DNA from: Planctomycetota bacterium
Lineage (GTDB): Bacteria > Planctomycetota > MHYJ01 > WSZJ01 > JACPWG01
Direction: 5' to 3'
DNA length: 64,000 bases
Assembly (NCBI GenBank): GCA_016197205.1
Contig: JACPWG010000093.1
Coordinates: 1 to 64,000, forward strand
A program made the position numbers and the translations under genes. Below the pieces are notes generated by a model. That model ran no database searches. It was given only the letters and a program-made list of their open reading frames with translations, and was not told where the DNA came from. Positions 1-8,400 of this stretch are shown in pieces (position 1 is the first letter of the stretch; each line of letters starts with the position of its first letter).

Positions 1-379
1 AGTACGAGCGCGGTGAGAAGGAAGGAAGCGAGGGGCGAACGAAGGGCGCGGCGGGCGTGCGCGTCGAGCAAGAAAAGCCCCTCCTATCAGATCCGGGTTT
101 GCGCCCTCGCGAGCGCGGCGCAGTGAACTGAGGGCCGCGGAAAGGCGGCACCGGCAGGGACACGATCACCACTTGGCATTATACACCCAGCAGCGGCCCC
201 TGGCGCAGAAAAATGCGCGCGGCGTTCTAATTGTTCCGAACTCCTGCGCTCTTGCAAATAGCACCCCGGGCCGGGTGTGGGTGGGAAGGCAGATCGAACC
301 CGGCGGCGACGAAGGATGCCTCGAGACCGCTCCCTCATGGTCGCGGTTCCGTCCCGTTGCCCATTGGCAGCCGCTTCCC
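1..379. other. No gene recognised at window start
   Basis: Only GC-rich overlapping reading frames are present and none resembles a known protein. The reductase gene that ends at position 380 points toward this stretch, so it is 3' flanking sequence. I see no clear terminator, RNA gene or repeat shared with the rest of the window. Confidence 0.5.
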
Positions 380-1528
380 CTACCGCTGCTTCGAGGCGAT
401 CCGCACCGCCGCCGCCGGCCACGGCTTGTAGGGGTACTCGTAGCCGCCGTCGATGGCGAAGCGCAGCAGGCCATAGGCGTACTGGTCGAACGACTTCGGC
501 GCTTCCCCCAGCTCCTCGCAGACGCGCGTGTTGTCGAAGACGGTGTTGAAGACAAGGTACGGCAGAAAGACCTTCATGAGCGACGCCGCCCCGGCGATCC
601 CCAACTCCCGGGGGGTGTCCGCCAGGAGGTTCACGACCTTCGTGAAGGGCCATTGCAGCCACGGCAGGAAAAAGTTCGGCCGCACCTGGCCGGCGCGTGC
701 GATCGCCTCCACGGCCGCGCCGTAGGTGAGCGAGGCCGTGCCCGAACTGAGGTTGTACGCGTCGTGCGCCGGCTTCTCCTTCTGGTGGATCTCCACGATC
801 GCCCGCCCGACGTAGTCCGCCGGCACGATGTCGATTCGCCAGTCGCGCCGGAAAGGCAGGATCGGAAGCTGGGACAGGAAGCCGAACGCCCGCACCATGT
901 CGAACTGCGTGGTCTCCGGAAACCGGCTGTCCCCCAGCACGATGCTCGGCCGGAAAACGGTGATCGGCACGTCCGGCAGCAGCTCATGCAGCATGTGCTC
1001 GCAGAACTTCTTCGTCCGCGCGTACGGGTCGTAGTCGCTCCGCTCCCAGTCGATCGTCAGGTCCTCGGTCACGACCTCGTCCTGCCTCTTCCCGGCGACC
1101 GCCACGGTCGACACGTCGCTCATCCGCCGCAGGCCGTGCTGCTCGTGCGCGGCGCGTGCGAGCTGGATGATCGCGAGCGTCCCGCGCAGGTTCACGTTGA
1201 AGCACGCCTTGTCCGACTTGCGGTTCAGCGACGCCGCGCAATGGATCACCGAAGTCATCGACTTGATGAGCTTCGTCTTCGCCGCGGCCTCCAGCCCCAG
1301 GTCCGGCAGCGTGATGTCGCCGAGGTAAATGTCGATCCGGGAACGCAGATACTCGAGGAACTTGTCGAAGCCCATGTGGAGCTGGAGCGATTTCCAAAGC
1401 CGCTCCTCGGCGTCCTCGACGGTCTTCGCGCGCACCAGGAGCGCGAGCCGTTCCCGGTGCCCCTCGAGCAGCCCCGTCGCGACGTAACTGCCGATGTAGC
1501 CGGTCGTGCCTGTGACGAAGATCGCCAT
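380..1528 (-). CDS. Extended SDR, thioester-reductase-like NAD(P)-binding protein
   Basis: A 382-residue protein of the extended short-chain dehydrogenase fold. The N-terminus carries the Rossmann glycine motif GTTGYIG, followed by a segment (HCAASLNRKSD) typical of NAD_binding_4/thioester-reductase proteins. The catalytic Tyr and Lys fit YARTK. The expected role is NAD(P)H-dependent reduction or modification of an acyl thioester, but the substrate is unknown. I chose the ATG at 1528 because it overlaps the stop of the upstream fatty-acyl reductase gene (TAATG), indicating translational coupling, and the Rossmann motif then sits at the usual place. A longer in-frame start at 1663 would add 45 low-complexity residues. 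It is the last gene of a minus-strand run of HAD protein, acyl reductase and this SDR. Confidence 0.8.
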   Translation of the reverse strand: MAIFVTGTTGYIGSYVATGLLEGHRERLALLVRAKTVEDAEERLWKSLQLHMGFDKFLEYLRSRIDIYLGDITLPDLGLEAAAKTKLIKSMTSVIHCAASLNRKSDKACFNVNLRGTLAIIQLARAAHEQHGLRRMSDVSTVAVAGKRQDEVVTEDLTIDWERSDYDPYARTKKFCEHMLHELLPDVPITVFRPSIVLGDSRFPETTQFDMVRAFGFLSQLPILPFRRDWRIDIVPADYVGRAIVEIHQKEKPAHDAYNLSSGTASLTYGAAVEAIARAGQVRPNFFLPWLQWPFTKVVNLLADTPRELGIAGAASLMKVFLPYLVFNTVFDNTRVCEELGEAPKSFDQYAYGLLRFAIDGGYEYPYKPWPAAAVRIASKQR

Positions 1529-3228
1529 TATTTCGCCTCCCCGGAAGTCGAGCGTTCCGCCACGGCCGGCCGCGCCGGCGGCGGCGCCGCCGGACGCTCT
1601 TTGCGAAAGTCCGCCGGATGATGGTCGCTGTCGAGCGGCCTGCCCTCGAGCTGCGGGAAGCACCAGCGTCGGAGTCCGGGCATGTGGACGTCCATCCAGT
1701 ACGCGCGCCAGTCGAATTCCTCGGGTGCGAACCGGAACTCCGGTTCCGCCACCGGGAGGCGGTCAAGGGCGCGGCTGACGAAGATGTTCCGGTTTTCCCG
1801 GATGAACGGGCGGAAGAGTACGAGCGCGCTTTCGACCTGCTCGAGCTGGCGATCGGCCTTGTCCGCGACGCGTGCAAGGACGTCGAGCCTCGCGCGCAGC
1901 CCCTCGGACAGCTTGTCGGAGCGCAGCACACGGCTGAGCCACGCGGCGGTCGCGCGGAGGTTCGCGGCGGAGAAGAGGTGGTCGTCGTCGGTCACCACGG
2001 GGTCCCAGCGCGACAACACGGCCCGCTCCAGCGCGTTCGCCCCGTTCCGCCGCAAATACCTGCGCTTGCCCAGGGCCGTCAGCTCGCACGCGCGCCCCAG
2101 CGTGAGCAGGTTCCGATCGGAGGTACCACATTGGTACACCGGTGCGTGTCGTCCCACGAGCAGGCCCGCGCCCGCGATCGTGAGCGCGTTCGCCACCAGG
2201 TCGACCGGGACCACGTCGAAGGGCATCGAGGCGCTGCCGGGCAAATGGCGAAACCACGTCCCGAGCAGGAACACGAGCGGGGCCGAGGTGTTGAACCCCT
2301 CGTTCCAGCCAGGGAACGGGAAGGACAGCGCGCTCTCCACGATCGCCGGGCGGAAGATCGAGCAGCGGAAGCGGCCGAGCCTGCGCAGGAGCAGCGACTC
2401 CGCCAGGCTCTTGCTGTAGGTGTAGGTGTTCGGCCAGCCATGACGGGCCGCCCGTCGGTCCCCTTCCTCGGTCATTGCGCGCTTCAGCCGCTGCCGCCGC
2501 TCCCGGTCGATCACGTTGCGGAGCAGTCGGGCGTTGCTCGCGTCTCGCCCGCGCCCCTGCAGTCGCCGCAGCGCCTCCGCGCGCGCCGCCGCCTCCTCTT
2601 CCGGCGACTCCGACGCGGCCTGGATCCGCTCCACCGCCGCGCGGACGTCCGCGTACTCGGCTTCCGCGTCGAAGCCCTGGCCTCGCGGGGAATAGTCCGG
2701 CAGCGCGACTTCCTCGATGCGCCCCGAGCGGTTCCCGCAGACGAAGCAGGTCGACACGTGGAGCAAGGCCGCGTGCTCGCACCGCTCGACGAATTCGGCG
2801 GCGTGCACCGCGCCCTTCACGTTCGTCGAAATCGCGGCCTGCACCTCGGGATTGAAGTCCACCAGGCCGGCGCAGTTGATGACGAGGTCCAGCTCCCCAC
2901 GCAACCGCTCCAGCACGCGGCCGTCGATGCCGAAGTTCGGCTCGGACACGTCCCCCTCCACCACCTCCCCGCGCGTCTCCAGGAACGCGCGCACGCCCGT
3001 GCCGAGGCGCTCGCGAAGCGGGCGGAAGACGGGAGAGGTGCGGACGGACTCCTCGAAGCGTTCGGAGGCGGAGGCGCCGCCCTTCCTGCGCAGGAGGACG
3101 AAAATCCGCTCGAGCTCCGGCAGGCGGTCCAGCGCCATGGCCAGCCAGACCTTGCCGACGAAGCCCGACGCCCCGGTGACAAGGAGGCGTCGGCCTGCAT
3201 AGGTTTCACGAAGCGATAGTGGGGACAT
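1528..3228 (-). CDS. Alcohol-forming fatty-acyl-CoA/ACP reductase (FAR family)
   Basis: A 566-residue protein with an N-terminal NAD(P)-binding domain (GASGFVG near residue 20) and a YTYSK active site followed by SLAE, as in male-sterility/FAR-type reductases. The C-terminal part carries WRAYWMDVHMPGLRRW, which resembles the FAR C-terminal domain of bacterial fatty-acyl reductases. The family reduces acyl-CoA or acyl-ACP to aldehyde or primary alcohol with NADPH. Its length suits a single-module bacterial FAR. It starts 9 nt after the HAD gene and overlaps the next SDR by one base, so the three genes should be one transcript. The acyl donor is unknown; the Pfa-type synthase 26 kb away is an attractive but untested source. 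Confidence 0.8.
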   Translation of the reverse strand: MSPLSLRETYAGRRLLVTGASGFVGKVWLAMALDRLPELERIFVLLRRKGGASASERFEESVRTSPVFRPLRERLGTGVRAFLETRGEVVEGDVSEPNFGIDGRVLERLRGELDLVINCAGLVDFNPEVQAAISTNVKGAVHAAEFVERCEHAALLHVSTCFVCGNRSGRIEEVALPDYSPRGQGFDAEAEYADVRAAVERIQAASESPEEEAAARAEALRRLQGRGRDASNARLLRNVIDRERRQRLKRAMTEEGDRRAARHGWPNTYTYSKSLAESLLLRRLGRFRCSIFRPAIVESALSFPFPGWNEGFNTSAPLVFLLGTWFRHLPGSASMPFDVVPVDLVANALTIAGAGLLVGRHAPVYQCGTSDRNLLTLGRACELTALGKRRYLRRNGANALERAVLSRWDPVVTDDDHLFSAANLRATAAWLSRVLRSDKLSEGLRARLDVLARVADKADRQLEQVESALVLFRPFIRENRNIFVSRALDRLPVAEPEFRFAPEEFDWRAYWMDVHMPGLRRWCFPQLEGRPLDSDHHPADFRKERPAAPPPARPAVAERSTSGEAK

Positions 3229-3237
3229 CGCGCTTCC

Positions 3238-3921
3238 TCAGTCGGCGTAGTCCACGATGGGCCAGTCGGCCTCGCGCGCGGCGGAGCGCAGCGCGAAGTC
3301 CGGATTCACCGCGCAGGGCCGACCTACGGTCATCAAGAGGATCACGTCCGGGCCGTGCGACGCGAAGGCCGTGGACCGGGTCAAGTCCACGCCGTGCTCT
3401 TCGGCGAAGCGCGTCGCCCAACGTCCGCTGGAGTGGCCGCCCACCACGGGGTCGAGCAGCCTGCCGGTCGCCGCGCCGTCGCGGTACTCGAGACGGTTGC
3501 ACGTGAAGTGGTCCACGTGCCGGAAGTGTCGGACCAGGGGCTCGACGATCTCCGCGAGGCTTTCGGACACGAGGACGACGCGGTGTCCCTCGGCCCGCGC
3601 CCGTTCCAGCAGCTCCACGCCGCGGTCAAGGATGTGCCCCTTCAGGACGTCTTCGAAGTATTCTTCGGCGAGCACCGAGACGCGGTCCTGGCTCATGTCG
3701 CGGCAGGCCAGCCACGCGAGCCGGTTCGCCAGCGTCCGGTTCGCCTGCCCCAGGAACGCGTACGCCGGGGCGGCGATCGCCACCTGTCCGAGGCCGACGA
3801 GGCGGTCGCCGAAGCCCTTACGGTTCGCCGCGAAGTACGCGGAGGCCGCCAGGACCCCTCGTCCCACGAGGGTCCCTTCGACGCGGAAGAAGGCAACGGT
3901 GGTTTTCGTTTCGGTCCCCAT
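3238..3921 (-). CDS. HAD-IB-like protein with degenerate catalytic motifs
   Basis: About 227 residues with the overall layout of phosphoserine-phosphatase-like (IB) HAD proteins. Motif I reads FFRVEGTL where the family has F-D-x-D-G-T, so the nucleophilic Asp is Arg and the second Asp is Glu. Motif II survives as LVSES. The motif III Lys region is GHSSGRW. Motif IV is ASHGPD followed by GRPCAVNPD. The fold is therefore recognisable but phosphatase activity is doubtful. I take the ATG at 3921, which has AGGGAG just upstream; an ATG at 3936 is also possible. It leads the minus-strand reductase operon and is divergent from the PlsC gene. A role as a structural or substrate-binding partner of lipid enzymes is inference. 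Confidence 0.7.
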   Translation of the reverse strand: MGTETKTTVAFFRVEGTLVGRGVLAASAYFAANRKGFGDRLVGLGQVAIAAPAYAFLGQANRTLANRLAWLACRDMSQDRVSVLAEEYFEDVLKGHILDRGVELLERARAEGHRVVLVSESLAEIVEPLVRHFRHVDHFTCNRLEYRDGAATGRLLDPVVGGHSSGRWATRFAEEHGVDLTRSTAFASHGPDVILLMTVGRPCAVNPDFALRSAAREADWPIVDYAD

Positions 3922-4008
3922 GGACTCCCTCATCATCCGGAAAATGGGCTGAAAACATAGCCGATCCGGGCCCGAATTGAAAGGGAAAACGCGCGGGAGC
4001 GTCGGACC

Positions 4009-4038
4009 TTGCCTCGCCTTGCGCCCGGCGGGTACAAT
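4009..4038 (+). promoter_or_regulatory. Sigma70-like promoter for the PlsC gene
   Basis: TTGCCT at 4009-4014 and TACAAT at 4033-4038 with an 18 bp spacer. Transcription would start near 4045, about 33 nt before the GTG at 4078. A weaker divergent -10 (TATGTT on the minus strand, 3954-3959) may serve the HAD gene. Confidence 0.55.
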
Positions 4039-4077
4039 GGCCCGCGCTCGCCACCCATCCTCCTTCGGGGGCCATCG

Positions 4078-5433
4078 GTGAAGTCGCTTTTGTATCGTTT
4101 TCTCCGGCTCGTCGTCCACGCGGTGGTCCGCGTCTTTTACCGCCGGGTCGAGATCGTCGGCGCGGAGCGCATCCCGACCGGACGCCCGCTCCTCTTCGTC
4201 GGGAACCACGTCAACGCCATCGTCGATCCGATCCTCATCTCCATGGTCACCTCGATGGAGATGCGTTTCCTGGCGAAGGCGCCCCTCTTCAAGACCCTCG
4301 CGCTGGGGCCGCTCCTGCGGCTCACCAACGCGATCCCGGTCTATCGCCGCGATCCGCGCGACTATCCGGGCGGCGTCGTGCCGGAGGAACTCCCCCACGA
4401 CGAGATGTTCCGGGCCGCCTACGACACGCTCGCGCAAGGCCGCCACCTTTGCCTATTCCCGGAGGGGATCAGCCACGCGAATCCGCGGCTCCAGGAGCTG
4501 AAGACCGGCGCGGCCCGCATCCTCCTGGGCGCCGAGGCGCGGAACGGCTACCGGCTCGACGTGCACGTCGTCCCCGTCGGCCTCACGTTCGAGAACCAGG
4601 GCCTCTTTCGCTCCAAGGTCCTCGTTCAGGTCGGCAATCCCTTCTCCGGTCGCGCCTGTTTCGACCTCCATCGGAGCGATGCCGCCGAGGCCGTTCGGCG
4701 TCTGACCGAGGACATCGATCGCGGATTGCACGATGTGACGCTCAATTTCGAGACGGAGGCGGAGCGTGACTTTTTTTTGTCCACTGCGGAGGTCCTCCAT
4801 GGCCGGCGCATGCTGAACGAAACCCTTTTCCAGGTCGTGCAGGAATGGACCCCCGTCTACCGCCGCTATCGGGACCGCGAGCCCGCTGCGCTGGAGGCCT
4901 TTCGCGCAAAAGTCGCGGAGTACCTCCGGTACCGTGACGCGCTCGGCCTCGCGGAGCGCAGTGTCGGCCTCCGCGCCTCCGCGCTCGCGCCGCTGGCCTT
5001 CCCGTTCGAATTCGGTCCCCTGCTCGCGCTCGCCGTCGTGGTCGTGCCGGTGAGTCTGGCGACCTGCGTCCTCCCCTTCCTCCTCTGCCGGCGGGCCGGC
5101 CGCCGCGAGGAAGAGCTGGACATGAAGGCCTCGAAGATCCTGCTGGCCGGGTTCCTCTACTATCCGCCCGCTTTTGCGCTGTGGGCAATCGCCGCGGGGG
5201 CGTTCTTCGGGTGGCCGTTCGGCCTGGCCGCGCTTGCGCTGGTCCCGTGCCTCGCGCTCCTCGCCGTCGCGCTCATTGCGGCCCTCGCCCGGCACGCGGA
5301 GGCGGGCCGGGCCTATATCCTCTTTCGCGCCCACGGGAAGCTGCAGCAATTCCTGCTGGAGAAGCGACGGGAGATCGTGGACCTGCTCGAGGCCGGGCGA
5401 GCCGCGGCGAAGCGCGAGGCGCCGTCCGTATGA
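4078..5433 (+). CDS. PlsC-type acyltransferase with C-terminal membrane segments
   Basis: About 451 residues. The LPLAT/PlsC domain carries NHVNAIVD (the HX4D catalytic motif), a central LFPEGISH that corresponds to the FPEG block, and VVPVGLTF. It should transfer an acyl chain from CoA or ACP to a glycerol phosphate or lysolipid at the membrane. Two or three hydrophobic stretches follow (LLALAVVVVPVSLATC near residue 315, and a long block near 360-410). I chose GTG 4078 because it follows GGGGG and begins VKSLLYRFLRL just ahead of the conserved region; a longer start at 4009 would begin upstream of the predicted promoter's -10. The stop overlaps the kinase start (ATGA). An 8-T run lies at 4771-4778 inside the gene. 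Confidence 0.82.
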   Translation: MKSLLYRFLRLVVHAVVRVFYRRVEIVGAERIPTGRPLLFVGNHVNAIVDPILISMVTSMEMRFLAKAPLFKTLALGPLLRLTNAIPVYRRDPRDYPGGVVPEELPHDEMFRAAYDTLAQGRHLCLFPEGISHANPRLQELKTGAARILLGAEARNGYRLDVHVVPVGLTFENQGLFRSKVLVQVGNPFSGRACFDLHRSDAAEAVRRLTEDIDRGLHDVTLNFETEAERDFFLSTAEVLHGRRMLNETLFQVVQEWTPVYRRYRDREPAALEAFRAKVAEYLRYRDALGLAERSVGLRASALAPLAFPFEFGPLLALAVVVVPVSLATCVLPFLLCRRAGRREEELDMKASKILLAGFLYYPPAFALWAIAAGAFFGWPFGLAALALVPCLALLAVALIAALARHAEAGRAYILFRAHGKLQQFLLEKRREIVDLLEAGRAAAKREAPSV

Positions 5434-8400
5434 GGCGCCGGCTTCGCTGCCCGCGGTGTGACGTCTGGCACGAGTGCCCCGCCCCCCGACCGGGCACGCG
5501 CTACCGGTGCGGCCGCTGCGGCGAAGCGCTTTGCATCGATGACCCTCCGGCGGGCACGTCCGCGGTGCTCGACATCGCGCTGGACGAAGTGCCGCTCGCG
5601 GACGCGCAGTCGCCGGAGCGCCCAGCCGCCCGACCCGTGACCGAGGTCCTCCCCGCGGACGTCGTCGTTACGCCGATGGTCCGGGTCTCGACCCCTGCGA
5701 CGCTGCCTCCCCTCCTGCCCCCGTCGCTCGACGGCCCCCCGACCCTGGCCACGCGCGCCGCGCACGCTCCTCCCTCCGCGCCCGTCCCCTCGCCGGCCGC
5801 GGCGCCCATCACGCTGGGCGCCGCCGAGCTTCCGCACCGCACGGATGCGACCGCGTACGCGGGCCCCCCCTCGCCACGCCCCGCTTCGCGGGACCCGAGC
5901 CTTGCGACCGCCGGCGACGCCGCGCGGCCCGCCACGCTCTCAGGCGACGTCGGCGTGCGCCCGGGGAGCTTCGGCCGCTACGAAATCCTCGAGGAGCTCG
6001 GGCGCGGCGGCATGGGGATCGTCTACAAAGCACGGCAGGCGGAGATCGGACGGATCGTGGCCCTGAAGGTCCTCCTGGCCGGGTCGCTCGCGGGCGAAGA
6101 GGACCTGCGTCGTTTCCGTCGCGAGGCGGCGGCCGCGGCCTCGCTCTCCCACCCCGGCATCGTCGCCGTTCACGACGTCGGGGTCGTCGAGGGCCGTCCC
6201 TATTTCACGATGGAATTCATCCAGGGAAAGTCGCTCGCCAGCCGCGTCGCCGAGGCCGGCCCCCTCCCGCCGCCCGAGGCGCTCCGGCTCCTGCGCCGCA
6301 TCTGCGAGGCTGTCCACCACGCGCACGAGCACGGCCTCGTTCATCGCGACCTCAAGCCGGACAACGTGCTCGTCCGCCCCGACGGCTCTCCGGTGGTGAC
6401 CGACTTCGGCCTCGCGAAGCCGATGGCCGACAACGAGCACCTGACCGCCTCCGGAGTCCTGCTCGGGACGCTCGTCTACATGTCGCCGGAGCAGGCCTCC
6501 GGCGACCTCTCGGACGTCGGCCCGCTCTCGGACGTCTACTCCCTCGGCGCCGTGCTTTATCAGCTCCTCACCGGGCGGCCGCCCTTCGAGGGGGTCAATC
6601 CCGTGAGCCTCCTCGCGCACGTCATCCTCGACGACCCGGTGCCACCCAAGGTCCTGCGCCCCGGTCTCGCGTCCGACGTGCAGACGATCTGCCTGACCGC
6701 GATGGCGAAAAGTCCGGCGCGGCGCTATCCGAGCGCACAGGCCTTCGCCGACGACATCGGACGGTTCGTCGCGGGGGAGTCCATCGTCGCGCGACCCGCC
6801 GGCCCGCTCGAGCGTGCGGGGCGAAAGCTTCGTAAGCACCGGGCGCTGGCCGCAACGGTCACCGCGTCGGCCGCGGCCGTCGTCCTTGCCCTCGGGGCCT
6901 TCCGGTTCCTGCCGGGGCACGCGACCGTGAAGACGCGCTTCGAGGACCCCATGGCGCTCGGCGAATGGCGGGAGGCGGAGGCCCCGCCCGACGCGGAGGT
7001 GGCCATCGCTCCGGACGGCGTGACGCGGCCCGTCGCAAACGGCCTCCGCGTCTCGCTCATGCCGGGCCGCCACGAGTTCCGTTTCCGCGCGCCGGGCTAC
7101 GAGGAGGTCGAGCGCGCGCTCGAAGTCAGTCCGGCGGCGGGGGTCGAGGTCCCGGTCGATTTCCGTCTGCTCACGGGGACGCTCTCTCCGCGGGTCACCC
7201 ACGACCTCCCCGCGCCCCCCACCCCGCGGTACGCGTTTCGGGACCGGGCGGGCCGCGTGCACCGACGGGACGCGGGGGAGAAGACCCTGCGTCTGCCCGC
7301 CGGCGCCTACGATGCGGAGGTCACGGGGGAGGGCTTCTTCCCCGTGCCGCCGCGCCGGGTCGAGGTCGTCCCCGGCTCCGACACGCCGTTTCCCCTCGCG
7401 TTGCGGGCGCTGGAACGGTGGCGTTTCTCGTGGCTCGTTGCCGGGACTTTTCACAATGCCGCGGTCTTCGATCCCGAGGGATACGGCAGCTTGCAGGCGG
7501 TGCTGGGCGACTCGGCCGGTCTCGTTCTTTTTTTATCGTATACGGGAAAGACCCTAGGCAGCGCGGCCTTGGTCGGCGGGGCGGTGTACGGGCGTCCGGG
7601 CATCGGCGACGTGGACGGCGACGGCACGCCCGACGTCGTGGTCGCGGCCCGACTCAAAAGGCCCGACGGCGGCGCCGTGCACGCGCTGTCCGGCAAGGAG
7701 GGGCACGCGCCGCTCTGGACCTGGCGGGGCGCGGAACGACTGGGGGCGGCGCCCGCGGTGTTCGACACGGACGGCGACGGGCGGGCCGACGTGGTCGTGC
7801 AAGGGGATGCGCCGGGGGGCCGGCTCGCGTGCCTCTCCGGGCGGGACGGCTCGGCGCGGTGGCGCTTTCCGGCGGACGAGGAGGCGGGCTTCCCGGCCGG
7901 CGCGGGCGCGGTCGTCGCCGACCTCACCGCCGACGGCGTGCCCTCGGTCGTGGCCGTCAGCGAAGAGGGGGGCTGCGTTGCGCTCGACGCACGGGATGGG
8001 CGCGTGCGGTGGCGCCGGCCCGGCGACGGGCGCCCGGGGCTACGGGCCGGTGCGTGGGTCGGGGAGCTGGACGGCACGCCCCCGAACGAAGTGGTGTATG
8101 TGGGCCCTCCGCTCGCAGCGGGGGCGGGGGTCGGTGCGCCGGCCGGCCCGGGGCGGCGCGTGCCCGCGTCGGTCGCGCTGTGGTGCGTCTCGGGTGCGGA
8201 CGGCGCCCCGCGCTGGAGTGTGCCGCTCCCGGGCCCGATCGCCGGCGCGCCCGTCGCCCGTGACTGGGACGGCGACGGCCTGCCCGACCTCGCGGCGGTT
8301 ACGCTGGCCGGGAACGTGCGCGTCGTTTCCGGAAAAGACGGCCGCGGTCTGTGGCAGGCGGAGGTGACCGGACCCGTTGTCGCGGCGCCCGCGGCGGCGG

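Noticed and set aside
3238..3921. Calling the HAD protein phosphoserine phosphatase (serB), since serA is in the window
   Set aside because: The catalytic Asp residues and motif III Lys are missing, it is 57 kb from serA, and it sits in a lipid-type operon.
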